A stretch of 64,000 bases of DNA from Mariannaea sp. PMI_226 (taxonomy: Eukaryota > Ascomycota > Sordariomycetes > Hypocreales > Nectriaceae). The stretch spans positions 1,116,001 through 1,180,000 of the forward strand of contig JANFOG010000005.1 in assembly GCA_024336345.1 (NCBI GenBank), written 5' to 3'. The notes beneath the pieces were generated by a model that saw only the letters and a program-made list of their open reading frames with translations, searched no databases and was not told the DNA's origin. Of the stretch, positions 55,503-64,000 are shown piece after piece (within the stretch, counting starts at the first letter, position 1; each line of letters opens with the position of its first letter). The position numbers were made by a program, and so were the translations under genes.

Positions 55503-57520
55503 TTACTGTGCGTCTTTCCCCTTCAGCGAATTCAACATCCCACTTCGTAGGTCCAACAGTTCTTGATCTTTCTTTTCGAACTTATCGAGCAGTTGGCGAT
55601 ACTTGTCTTGCCACTCGTCCATCGAGAGCCTACCTTGGTCACCATCAACTTGCTCTGGAGTAGCGTCTTCATTTTTGCCAGACGTGTCACAGAACATGAA
55701 TCGTGGTACCTGCTGCTCCATGGTGAATGGGGCCCGAATGTTGCCAAACTTATACTCCCATTCAACTCGATAGAGAGTCGACTCCGCATTAGTGCGTAGG
55801 CGAGTGATGCGAGCTGTAGATGTTTGAAGGATTCCGCCTCCAGATATGGTGGCTAGATTAATGAGGAAGGCTTGGTGAGACGCAGCTGTTTTATACATAT
55901 CCTCAACAGTGCTGTTGACAAGCGCCGACGCTTCCTCCACGGATGGCGGCTTGCCAGGTTTCCCCGTCTCGTCGTACCAATCGGCTTCGAGTGTTGCTCG
56001 AGTGAGCCGTCCCAAGACGTCATCAATATTTGTACGATCCTTGGCTCTTTCAAAGTAGAATCTTGGGATATTCTCTGACGAAAGGGGTACTTGCTGTGGG
56101 CCTGCTGTCTCTGCTTGCCTTATGGCCTGTGCGAAATCTATTCTCTCCTGGGTTTGACTCGATATTGAAGAGTTGGTAGTTGACTGATCACTGACATCTC
56201 CATTGATTACTACAACAGGTGGAGGAGGAGTTGCAAGTCTAACACTGCCCGTAGGCCGCTGTGGGACTTGAAGGGATATGCTTGGCCGAGGCGGTCGCGA
56301 CAGCTCCTGTGGTGTGGTCTGCGCCTGTGAAGTCGACGACGCGATGGGGCTCATGCCTGGTTTCTGGGTCGGAGTGGATTCAGTCGCAGTTGTGGCAATT
56401 GTCTGTTTGAATTTTGTGGGTGTAGAGAGTATTGGGGTACTTGCTTCACCAGGACCCACGATGGGAGTCCCGGAAGAAGGAAATGGAGGAAATGAGCCAT
56501 CTATGGGCGTCCGGTTGATCGGGGGACGACCTCTCATCTTGGCTCCGCCGTCAGCGGCACCAGGCCGCCAAGCTGAGGACACATTCTTTGGACCTCGACG
56601 CTGTGAACTCATGCGGGGCTTCGGAGGAAGGATGGCGGATCGTGGCTCAAGGGCATCATCCCAGAAGGAGCCCCTGCAGGTTGGCGTGATCGCCGACTGG
56701 GGCCACCGAGTAAGAGGCATCTGCTGGACGGCATCACTCGGTGTCCAGGGAGCTGAAAAATTGTCTGTTGGTACTTGGAGTCCCGAATCGCCTTTTTTGT
56801 GAGCTTCAATGGCAGAAGAAGGTGATAAATGTGTACGCTGGGCCGGGGAAGCGGCTGCATCATCATCAGTTGGACGTTTCCGACCTCGTTTAGGACGAAT
56901 CTGCGGTAGAAGGGCTCTCAGAGCCATGTCATCCTCCAAGGCAACGCCATCACGCATTGGTTGGCCGATTGGATTAGGATCCGAAGGAATGTTGGTCCAG
57001 TAGTCGTTAGGTATGTCCATCAGATACTCGAAGAAGGCTTTCACATGCATTGAGTTCATCCATTTCTTTACATTGTCAGCCCTGACTCACTGAGACAATT
57101 GGATTACAGGCATACCTTCAAGCGCACACCATATTGAGCAATCTTTTGGGCACTCTCATCCTTGGTTGGATCCGGGGGCTCGACGCCTAGCTTGGTCGTG
57201 AGTTCTGTCCATGTTCGGATTTCTTTATCGTAGAATTGGCGGACAAGCTCATAGACTACAAATGTGCTGAAACACTTTCCGCCACTGCGAGGAGGGTTGC
57301 GGAAAGCCTCTCGGAGGCTGGCAGTTTCCGATGAGAGAGGCAGTGCAGGATTGCAGTAGAAGATGAAGTGGACGTAGGCGTCCTCGATGGAATCAGCTGT
57401 AACATTGCGGTCCGGTAGCGTGGACCGGGTGAGCGCGTCAGGTTCCTGGTGCGATGTTGGCTGTGGTGGACTCTGCGATTGCGGCTGTGAATGTGGCTGT
57501 TGAGGATCTAGAGACTGCAT
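55503..57520 (-). CDS. ARS-binding protein 2 (Abp2) family protein
   Basis: Two exons, 57520-57116 and 57065-55503, with a 50-bp intron (GTATGC...AAAG), give 655 residues. The conserved Abp2 domain spans residues about 45-165. It holds YVHFIFYCNPALPL, the FRNPPRSGGKCFSTF motif, KEIRTWTELTTKLGVEPPD and, across the splice, YGVRLKKWMNSMHVKAFFEY. Fission-yeast Abp2 binds AT-rich replication origins. The filamentous-fungal members are longer, with an unstructured Pro/Ser/Thr-rich middle and a KRGRKRP basic cluster that may bind DNA or direct nuclear import. The last ~60 residues (DKYRQLLDKFEKKDQELLDL) form a coiled coil. The origin-binding role is known only for the yeast member and is inferred here. 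Confidence 0.87.
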
Positions 57521-58964
57521 GGCGAGGATCTCGGCTCATGTCTCTGGAGTTCTTAGATATCCGCAATTGGGGCACGGAGATGCGGGAATATTATGTGAGA
57601 TGAAGCTTGCCGACTTTGGACAAGGAAGGGTATTGAGCACATTGGATGTGGACTACACGAGTGTAGATAGATGCTTGCGTAGGCCGTTTTAATGGGCTTG
57701 TCTAGTCTTTGCTTTGAGGAATCGAACAGGCTCAGGGCCATATATTTGCAGAAGAGAACGCGAGTAAAATGAGGAAAAGTAAGAAGCAGCAGGGAAAGCT
57801 AGTAGTGATCACAAATCAATCATTCAAGTCGCTGTAGTTCACATCGCTCATCACAGCCTTGATGAAGCTACTTAGAAGGTAACTTAAGGAAGAAGGAGAA
57901 GAGTGGGAAGTGCCAGTTGCAAATTAGGCCGCTAGGGGGAACAGAAATTGGGCTAAATTTAGCCCGACCTGGTCATGTATGAGAGCCTCAAACAAACACT
58001 GTACGTTCCTGTGTGAGACACTTCAATGCAGGGGCAAATTGCACAGTACATTGGCCCTGCCTCACTGTGAAACATACTGCAGACACGCTTGCAGTATTTT
58101 TAGACCAAACCCGAAACAGTGCTTCCTGGAGTTTGCGTATTAATTACGAGTCACACTGTGCAGATTAAAGACATGGACCTCAGTTATGAATCAAGAGCAT
58201 TGGCTCATAGAGTGTATAACGCGAATTTGGATATCAAGAACGCTTTGTTCAATCGAAATACTTATCAACCCCCCCTCTTTCCAAACCCATTACTCAGCGG
58301 TTCCTTTTGCGCCAATACCATGTTGCAGACCAGAAACCTTTGGAAGTCGGCACTCCACATACCCTTATACGAGACGAAACGCCTACACACGCTTGGGGTC
58401 GGGAACTCTTTAGTAATCAGCGGCGCCCTTAGAAATGACATCGAGCCAACGATCATTGATGGCTGCAATTGCGTGCTCATTGCATGCGAGCTTGACTACC
58501 GGTTTGGGACTCTGGATGGTTGCTTCCACGCATCATGATTTGAAATCCACAGGCTCTGAATTGTGTTCTACCATTGCCGAAATTACAGTCTCTTCATGTA
58601 TATAAGCTCGTAGAGGAATCAATAACTGCTCCAGGAAGCAATTCTTCAACCAGCCTGATAATCTACTCTCCAACTACCCCAATCACAGCACCTTACAATA
58701 TTTGCTTCAGACTTGTTACAATACGATAGGTTTATACTACCTATTGGTTTTTGATCTATAACGACAGAGCCGCTTTCCCATCACACCACCGGGCCTCGGC
58801 ATTACATCCTCTCCCCCCCACCTCAATACTATCGATCTCCTTTTATAGATTGGTCGTATAAGTCTGCCTCATTTTATAACTACCGGTTATTCTCTATTTT
58901 ATACATTCTACTTTCAACATTTACTTTAATTAAAAAAGAAGAAGAAGAAGAAGTAGAAGAGAAC
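57521..58964. other. Divergent intergenic region, ABP2 and AsaB-like gene
   Basis: No convincing gene. A 139-codon frame (58119-58538, +) begins with GTG and has no recognisable domain. The leader of the next gene contains a GAA repeat at 58937-58953. Confidence 0.45.
58599..58606 (+). promoter_or_regulatory. TATA box candidate of the AsaB-like gene
   Basis: TATATAAG at 58599-58606 is a consensus TATA element. It lies 359 bp before the ATG, which would imply a leader of roughly 300 bases, long but plausible given the CT/A-rich intervening sequence. Confidence 0.35.
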
Positions 58965-59807
58965 ATGACTGTTGCAACGCTTGTGCCCCGCGGCGACGTC
59001 ACTGCCACCCTCCACTTCTACCAACCTCCAGTTGACGGTGCGAAGCCCTTTAACTTCGTCGACGAACCCCCCAAGGGCCAACCCCAGCGCAACTTCTCTG
59101 CTACCACCCATGACACTGTCATCCACGACATTCGTGGCAACGAGGCAAGCTTCACCCTCGACAAGGATGCCTTCCAGATTATCCAGAACGTGCCCCCGTC
59201 CAAGGAGACAGACTTCTTGGACGACAAGTCCATTGAGGAGAAGTACTACCCTGAGGTTGAGCAGCTTCTCCTGAATAACATACCTGGCTCCAACCGTATT
59301 CACATCTTCGACCACACTATTCGTCGCCCGAACTCAAATCGCACTCCCGTCACTCGGGTTCACATTGACCAAACCGCCGAAGCTACTGCTCAGCGTGTCC
59401 GCCGATACTTCCCTGACGAGGCCGACAAGCTTCTTCAGGGCCGCTATCGTATTGTCAATGTCTGGCGCCCGTTGAACAAGGCTCCCCTTGAGGCGTTCCC
59501 TCTTGCCGTCGCATCCTCCGCCTCCGTCGAGGACCAGGACGTCATCCCCGTCGAGCATCGTTATCCAAATGGGTACCTCGGTTGGACTGCTGCCATCCGT
59601 CACAACCCTCAGCAGCAGTGGTACTACTACAGCGGCATGACGGGGAACGACCGTCTTTTCCTCGAGTGCTTCGACAGCGAGTCTCTGAAGAAAGGGTCCA
59701 AGATTAAAGGCCGTGTGCCCCATTCTGCCTTTGAGGATCCCAGAACCAGAGTCGATGCTGAAGACCGTGAGAGCATTGAAGTACGAGCTCTGGTATTTGG
59801 TCCATAA
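58965..59807 (+). CDS. AsaB/CmcJ-like hydroxylase/desaturase family protein
   Basis: A single exon gives 280 residues, with ATG at 58965. The sequence matches the fungal family named after AsaB and bacterial CmcJ, sometimes annotated as GA4-desaturase-like. Visible family features are HIFDHTIRR near residue 110, VHIDQTAEAT near 130, and RYRIVNVWRPLNKAPLEAFP near 165. Later come WYYYSGMTGNDRLFLECFDS and HSAFEDP near the C-terminus. The His/Asp pattern (HIDQT) is compatible with a non-haem iron centre, but this is inference. AsaB belongs to the aspergillic-acid pathway, whereas most relatives stand alone with unknown substrates. No other biosynthetic genes are nearby, so I assign only the family. 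Confidence 0.85.
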   Translation: MTVATLVPRGDVTATLHFYQPPVDGAKPFNFVDEPPKGQPQRNFSATTHDTVIHDIRGNEASFTLDKDAFQIIQNVPPSKETDFLDDKSIEEKYYPEVEQLLLNNIPGSNRIHIFDHTIRRPNSNRTPVTRVHIDQTAEATAQRVRRYFPDEADKLLQGRYRIVNVWRPLNKAPLEAFPLAVASSASVEDQDVIPVEHRYPNGYLGWTAAIRHNPQQQWYYYSGMTGNDRLFLECFDSESLKKGSKIKGRVPHSAFEDPRTRVDAEDRESIEVRALVFGP

Positions 59808-60237
59808 GTGAGTGGCATTGGCTTGAAATAATATCTGGGAGTAGGGGTTTTGCTGAGTTTGTTACGGTCTGATTTGATGTGCTTGTCTGTGTTGGTTTTG
59901 GTCTAGTGCGCATCATATATAAATCCGTATGGGAGTCATGATAAGATGAAATACTAACGAAATTGATTCAAATCCGAATGGGAAATAGGAGAGATGAAAT
60001 ATTGATATAAATTCCTTGAAGCATTTCTACGTCTATACATGATATGAAAGATAAGAACAAACCATCCCTTAAAAACACACAAAGAGAGAGAAGAACAAAA
60101 ACTATACTTTTGTTGGGGGCGGCATCAAGAAGCCATTGGTTGGTGAAGGTCCTCGACAGTCAAGGAAACTTTCTACCACCATCAAACCCGTTCAGTATTG
60201 CAATGCTTTGGAAAGTTAAAAAGACCAAAAAAAAAAA

Positions 60238-60281
<44 letters not shown>

Positions 60282-60500
60282 GTCAAGAAGAAATAAGTAA
60301 GTAGATAAAGGGAGAACCACCCTCATATGCAACGTCCATTTTTGTATGTGTTTGTTCCGGGACCGTCCTTGATTGCAGACCCCTTCCAAAGAACAAAAGA
60401 CCACCCGGTCGAAATTTCGTGAATCAAACAAGTCCTTGTACGCCGCGCTTGTAATGCCGTGAAAATGAGGCTTTCCTAAGCCCTTATGCCGGTGGGCAAC
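59808..60500. repeat. Convergent spacer with poly-A and GA microsatellite
   Basis: 3' flanks of two convergent genes. A poly-A run (about 60227-60240) is followed by an (AG)n repeat (about 60244-60276). No gene. Confidence 0.6.
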
Positions 60501-62224
60501 CTAGTTCCTGCGGCCCTTGCCGCGAGTGCTGCTGTTGGTACCCTGTCGGCTCATGGCAACACCACCCTGGCTGCTCTGACGGCTCATGGGAACAGCGGCA
60601 CTTGAGTGAGCCGCAGCAGTGGGAACCTGGGAGGGACTTGGCTGGTCACGAATGCTACTGACGGCAGGGAGACCGAGGGCATCACGGATACGTTCGGGGT
60701 CGTCGCGGGGTGCGCTGGTGAAGCCGACATATCGGGCTTGCGAGTAGGGGATTGCAACGGCCTGGAGCACCTTTCTCAGACCGCTCTGAGCGTCAAGGTG
60801 AGCTCCGGGCTTGTGGATCTGGTCATAATGTTTGAAGTATCCCATGACTTGAAGATCCGAGTTGATATCATCGTTGGACAACGGGGTGGGGAAATTCTGA
60901 TCAGCAGATCGGGGATAAGGCTTGAGGTATTGCTGAGGAACAGGAGGAGGCATCTTGGGGGGCTCCTGGGCGTGCATGAGATCCAGATTGCCCGGTATCT
61001 CAAAGTTGGCGATTCCCTCAATGCCCAAGATCTTGTCGTCCAAGAAATTGTGGTTGGCACCGCCGCGCGTACTTCTAGTAGCGTGCGAAACGGAGCGCTC
61101 CATAACGGGGGCAGAGGAGATATCGGCGTCGTCACCATTGTCGTTTCCGTTGCCAGAATCAGTGTCGTCCGGCGTAGAGCCATTGCCATTGACCCTGTTG
61201 CGCAGGATGTATTGGTGGGCAGCGAGGGCAGCGGTGTTGTAGTTCAGCGAAAGCTCCTTGTCAGTGAAGAGCTTATCGATACTGTATACGGAGCCGTTCT
61301 GCTTGACAACAGCGCGAGCCTTCTCTGACTGCCACAAGGCAGTGGTGTTGTTTGGGTCGAGGGCACGGCGCGTGGGCACGGGCGAGCCGTCATCATCTCC
61401 AGGGTTTCGCTTACGCTTCTTGTCTGAGTACATTTGCAAGGTTTCGTCGGCATCCTTGCGCAATCGGGTTGCTCGCTTTCCGTGTGTGCCGCCGGGGCTG
61501 GAAGGGTTCGTGAGACTGAACTGGTTGGGGTTGAGAAGTAGAGCATTGGAGTCGTTGATTTCCAAGACCTCCTTCTCTCGATTCAGGCGGTTCTTCTTTT
61601 GGGTCAGGGTGTTGATTAGACGGTCGCGAAGAGTGCTGGTCAAGGCTCGATGCTCGCGCCTCGCCGTCTCAACCTTGTAGGCATGGGTATTCTTGTATTC
61701 TTGGAGGCGTCGGTCGTAATCATTCTAGTTGAAGAAGAAGAAGAAAAAAAAGTTAGCATCGGATCGCAGCCAGATCAGCCAAAGGCAATAAGCAGATTCT
61801 TCATCATTACCTTGGACTGCACCAATTGAAAGTCGCGAATTTCAACAATATCTTCGACGTCGTCAATGAAGTCGGAGAATCTAATGCCAGCCATGTCAAG
61901 CAAGCTCCGGGCGTCTTCAACGTTGACAGAAGGGCCTTGGGTCTGGCTGTGTTCCTTCTGCAGGTCTGCGATGACCTCGAGTACTTGAGGGTCGTAAGGG
62001 TCAAAGCGCTGAACGAGATTTGTGTCGAGCTGGATCTTCTGGAGCTGGTCACGATAGGTCATGTCCCTCTCGCGCTGGAACTTGTCGCTCATGGTAGCCA
62101 GGCGGTCCATGAGAGCTTGGCGCTTGCGATCCCTCTTGGATTGAGAGGGCGGCTGAGGGGATCCGCGCCGTTCGACGGCGCGACCACCTACAGCATTGGG
62201 GATGGCTGCGTCATTGGCAGCCAT
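60501..62224 (-). CDS. Sds3-like histone deacetylase complex subunit
   Basis: Two exons, 62224-61811 and 61724-60501, with an 86-bp intron, give 545 residues. The Sds3-like region (PF08598 type) spans the splice. Coiled-coil and basic segments (SKRDRKRQALMDRLATMSDK, then FQRERDMTYRDQLQKIQLD) are followed by VQSKNDYDRRLQEYKNTHAY and LRDRLINTLTQKKNRLNREK. This region dimerises the Rpd3/Sin3 corepressor complex in yeast and animals. The middle has a basic KKRKRNP nuclear signal, and the Ser/Gly-rich tail ends RGKGRRN. The protein is likely nuclear, helping recruit or stabilise the deacetylase. It is larger than yeast Sds3 (327 residues); fungal homologues share the extended C-terminus. Confidence 0.85.
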
Positions 62225-63387
62225 GTTGAAGAATAGGATAACTTGTGATTCTGATGGCAGAGTATGCTGGGCGACAAGAGTATCGGGGCTTGTAGAAGCA
62301 GGAAATAAATGCTAGAGAGGGATGGGTGTAGAGGGAGAGGCTGTTGAAGGAGAGGGGGGTTGTATGTGTGAGTGGGAGAGAGAGAGGAGAGAAAGTAGTA
62401 AGAGGAACTGCAGCTGTCTCGACCCAGTGCAGTGCAGTGTAGTGCAGTGTAGTATAGTGCAGTACAGCGTTTCAGGGTCTGAAAATGCCGGGCCTTTCGC
62501 TGTGAAGCTTCGCCAAACGCAAAAGCCGGAGCAAGCGCGAAAGACAGAATAAGAATAGAAGACGGGCGAGCTGGGAAGGATTTGCACAATCTTGATCCTT
62601 AGTCTTATTGTTCAATACACGAATGAGAACAGCAACAGGGAACAAACGAGTTGTGCGTGTTGTTCAGCCTTCTGCCGGCCAAGGCGCCTGCATGACCGCT
62701 TAGGGAGTGGGCGGCTGGCTTCCGTTCACCGCCTTCCAAGAACGGCAATTTGTCTCTTGAGATTAGCTGCAGTCCCCGACTTACATCCGAGCAGTGTCGT
62801 AAGACAGCATGCTGTGCTGTGATTGGTCATTTTACTGTCTGCTTGGATTGATTATTGATTGACTGATTGATGTATTGATTGATTGATGGGTCATGAATTG
62901 ATATTGTTCATTGACAGATTGAAGTATCTATTGTGTAGACAGACAGGCAGGTAGGCAGTTTGCATTATTCATTGCATTCACGTCACATTTCTTTCTCTCC
63001 TTATTTTATTTTATTTATTTATTTATTTTATCTTTTTTACCTTTCAATCCAATTCAAAGTCTCATTGTGCCGATCGTTTAAGCTTCTTGCAACTTTCTAT
63101 CCCTTTTACCCTCTCTCATTATGATAAAAGTCCATAGCTTTTCTTTTCCAGCTCAGAGAGTGATTAAGGTAAGATCCGAATACGTAGAGAATTATGACTT
63201 GCAAGACCTTAATGCGTAATAATCGAACATGGATAATAAGAAAGCCATATGTCCATCTCATCTCTCTCTCTAACTCAGCCCAAGGCATTCTCTTCTCATC
63301 CTGATCCAGCACCTACACAAGTCTCCTGGGTAATTGCATAATAATCGTCAATAGTTGCTGTACGCTGTAATCATATGCGCTATAGTC
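62225..63387. repeat. Intergenic region with short tandem repeats
   Basis: No gene. A 5-bp AGTGC-type repeat lies at about 62425-62466 in the presumed Sds3-like leader, an imperfect GATT repeat at about 62846-62887, and TTTA repeats at about 63000-63030. Confidence 0.55.
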
Positions 63388-64000
63388 TTATAGTCCGCCC
63401 CGAAGCTTTTGAAGCTGGCTAATCAAACCAAACCCGCCGGGTCCAGCCTTTGTCTCCTCCACCACAGGAACATCTCTTGTGATGCTCGCCTTGCGTGTAT
63501 GCAGCGTCTCCGGCCTGCCCTCCTTCTTCGTTGCCTGATCCATTTCTCTCATCAGGTCTCGGTGTCGTTCCTCCACCATCTTAGCTAGGCTTTCAATAAA
63601 TTTGTTTCTACCCTTCTCTTCTGCTGTATCGTTCCACACCCGTGTCAACTCTTTGAGTTGCTCAATCCGCCGTGCTGCCTTCTCAATCCCTTCCACAGGG
63701 TCCTCTGTTTTGGTCAATAGGGATGAAATCTCTTCCCTGAACTTCTTCAGGTTCTCTTGGCCCTTTTCTTCTGAGCTCTGTTGTGCTGAGCCGGGTTCCG
63801 GTGCAGAAACAGACAGAAAAGATGAGCTAACAGAGAGTTCGGATGGAGGGAAGACAAACTCCATGGCATCTCCGAACGTCTTTATGACTGTGTCCAAACG
63901 AGATCGTACCAAGGTGAGAGTCTGCAATTGTTTGATGAACTCAGGATCATCAACTGAGGTGCCATCAGCAGAGGGTGTTTGGGTTGAGGCAACCGATTTA
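63388..64000 (-). CDS. Unidentified coiled-coil protein, 5' end beyond the window
   Basis: The frame is open from the right edge (first complete codon at 63999) to the stop at 63388: 203 residues of a longer protein. The first visible residues are KSVASTQTPS, then DDPEFIKQLQTLTLVRSRLD. A Ser-rich linker follows, then strongly charged helices (EKGQENLKKFREEISSLLTK and RHRDLMREMDQATKKEG) likely to form a coiled coil, ending GGFGLISQLQKLRGGL. I do not recognise the family. A structural or complex-scaffolding part is suggested only by the coiled coil. Confidence 0.7.
   Translation of the reverse strand, partial: KSVASTQTPSADGTSVDDPEFIKQLQTLTLVRSRLDTVIKTFGDAMEFVFPPSELSVSSSFLSVSAPEPGSAQQSSEEKGQENLKKFREEISSLLTKTEDPVEGIEKAARRIEQLKELTRVWNDTAEEKGRNKFIESLAKMVEERHRDLMREMDQATKKEGRPETLHTRKASITRDVPVVEETKAGPGGFGLISQLQKLRGGL

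Noticed and set aside
58119..58538. 139-codon + strand frame upstream of the AsaB-like gene
   Set aside because: It begins with GTG and has no recognisable feature. The TATA box after it fits a promoter region.
1..64000. tRNA, rRNA, CRISPR arrays, telomeric repeats, intact transposase or reverse transcriptase
   Set aside because: Looked for by eye and not found: no B-box GGTTCRANYCC with a cloverleaf, no regularly spaced repeats, no TTAGGG runs and no intact transposase or polymerase motifs.

Overview
The window reads as nuclear DNA of a filamentous ascomycete, most likely a Sordariomycete and plausibly Hypocreales. Genes lie on both strands without operons. Most are interrupted by short introns (50-170 bp) with GTANGT-type donors, CTAAC/CTGAC-like branch sites and YAG or AAG acceptors. 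The gene set is fungal: 2EXR protein, Abp2-type ARS-binding protein, EF-hand MscS channel, Mif2/CENP-C, Yme2, Sey1, Sds3-like protein and AsaB/CmcJ-like protein. The genus is inferred from general character only. Exon boundaries were set by hand from splice signals, reading-frame phase and protein-family continuity.

Layout. 0-7.3 kb: a cell-surface single-pass membrane protein (2209-3494, +) and a long carnitine acetyltransferase (4581-7312, -). 7.3-12.6 kb: a long stretch with no convincing gene. 12.6-16.3 kb: a DHA2-type MFS transporter and a 2EXR-domain protein. 17.2-20.9 kb: an AT-rich island of broken, partly inverted copies of a repeated gene family whose best-preserved part resembles the C-terminal half of an SNF2-type helicase. 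It carries frameshifts, a tandem duplication and a RIP-type C-to-T stop. 23.7-44.5 kb: the housekeeping core. It holds cytosolic Hsp70, an Emi1-like twin CX9C protein, Yme2, Mif2/CENP-C, RNase H2 subunit A, the ER-fusion GTPase Sey1, a dienelactone-hydrolase-family enzyme and an EF-hand MscS channel. 49.2-51.4 kb: an SP-family sugar transporter. 55.5-64 kb: Abp2-like protein, an AsaB/CmcJ-like oxidoreductase, an Sds3-like histone-deacetylase subunit, and a coiled-coil protein cut by the right edge.

How genes relate. Neighbours are mostly convergent or divergent and functionally unrelated, as is usual in fungi. The main exception is the divergent Mif2/CENP-C - RNase H2A promoter. It carries three MluI cell-cycle boxes (ACGCGT) and a perfect 20-bp palindrome, which suggests shared G1/S control. 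Other candidate regulatory arrays are an 11-bp tandem repeat upstream of the carnitine acetyltransferase and four CATTCGAG copies upstream of the MFS transporter. I found no tRNA, rRNA, CRISPR array or intact transposon. The helicase-family graveyard and the promoter architectures are the most unusual content. I see no complete novel gene system.
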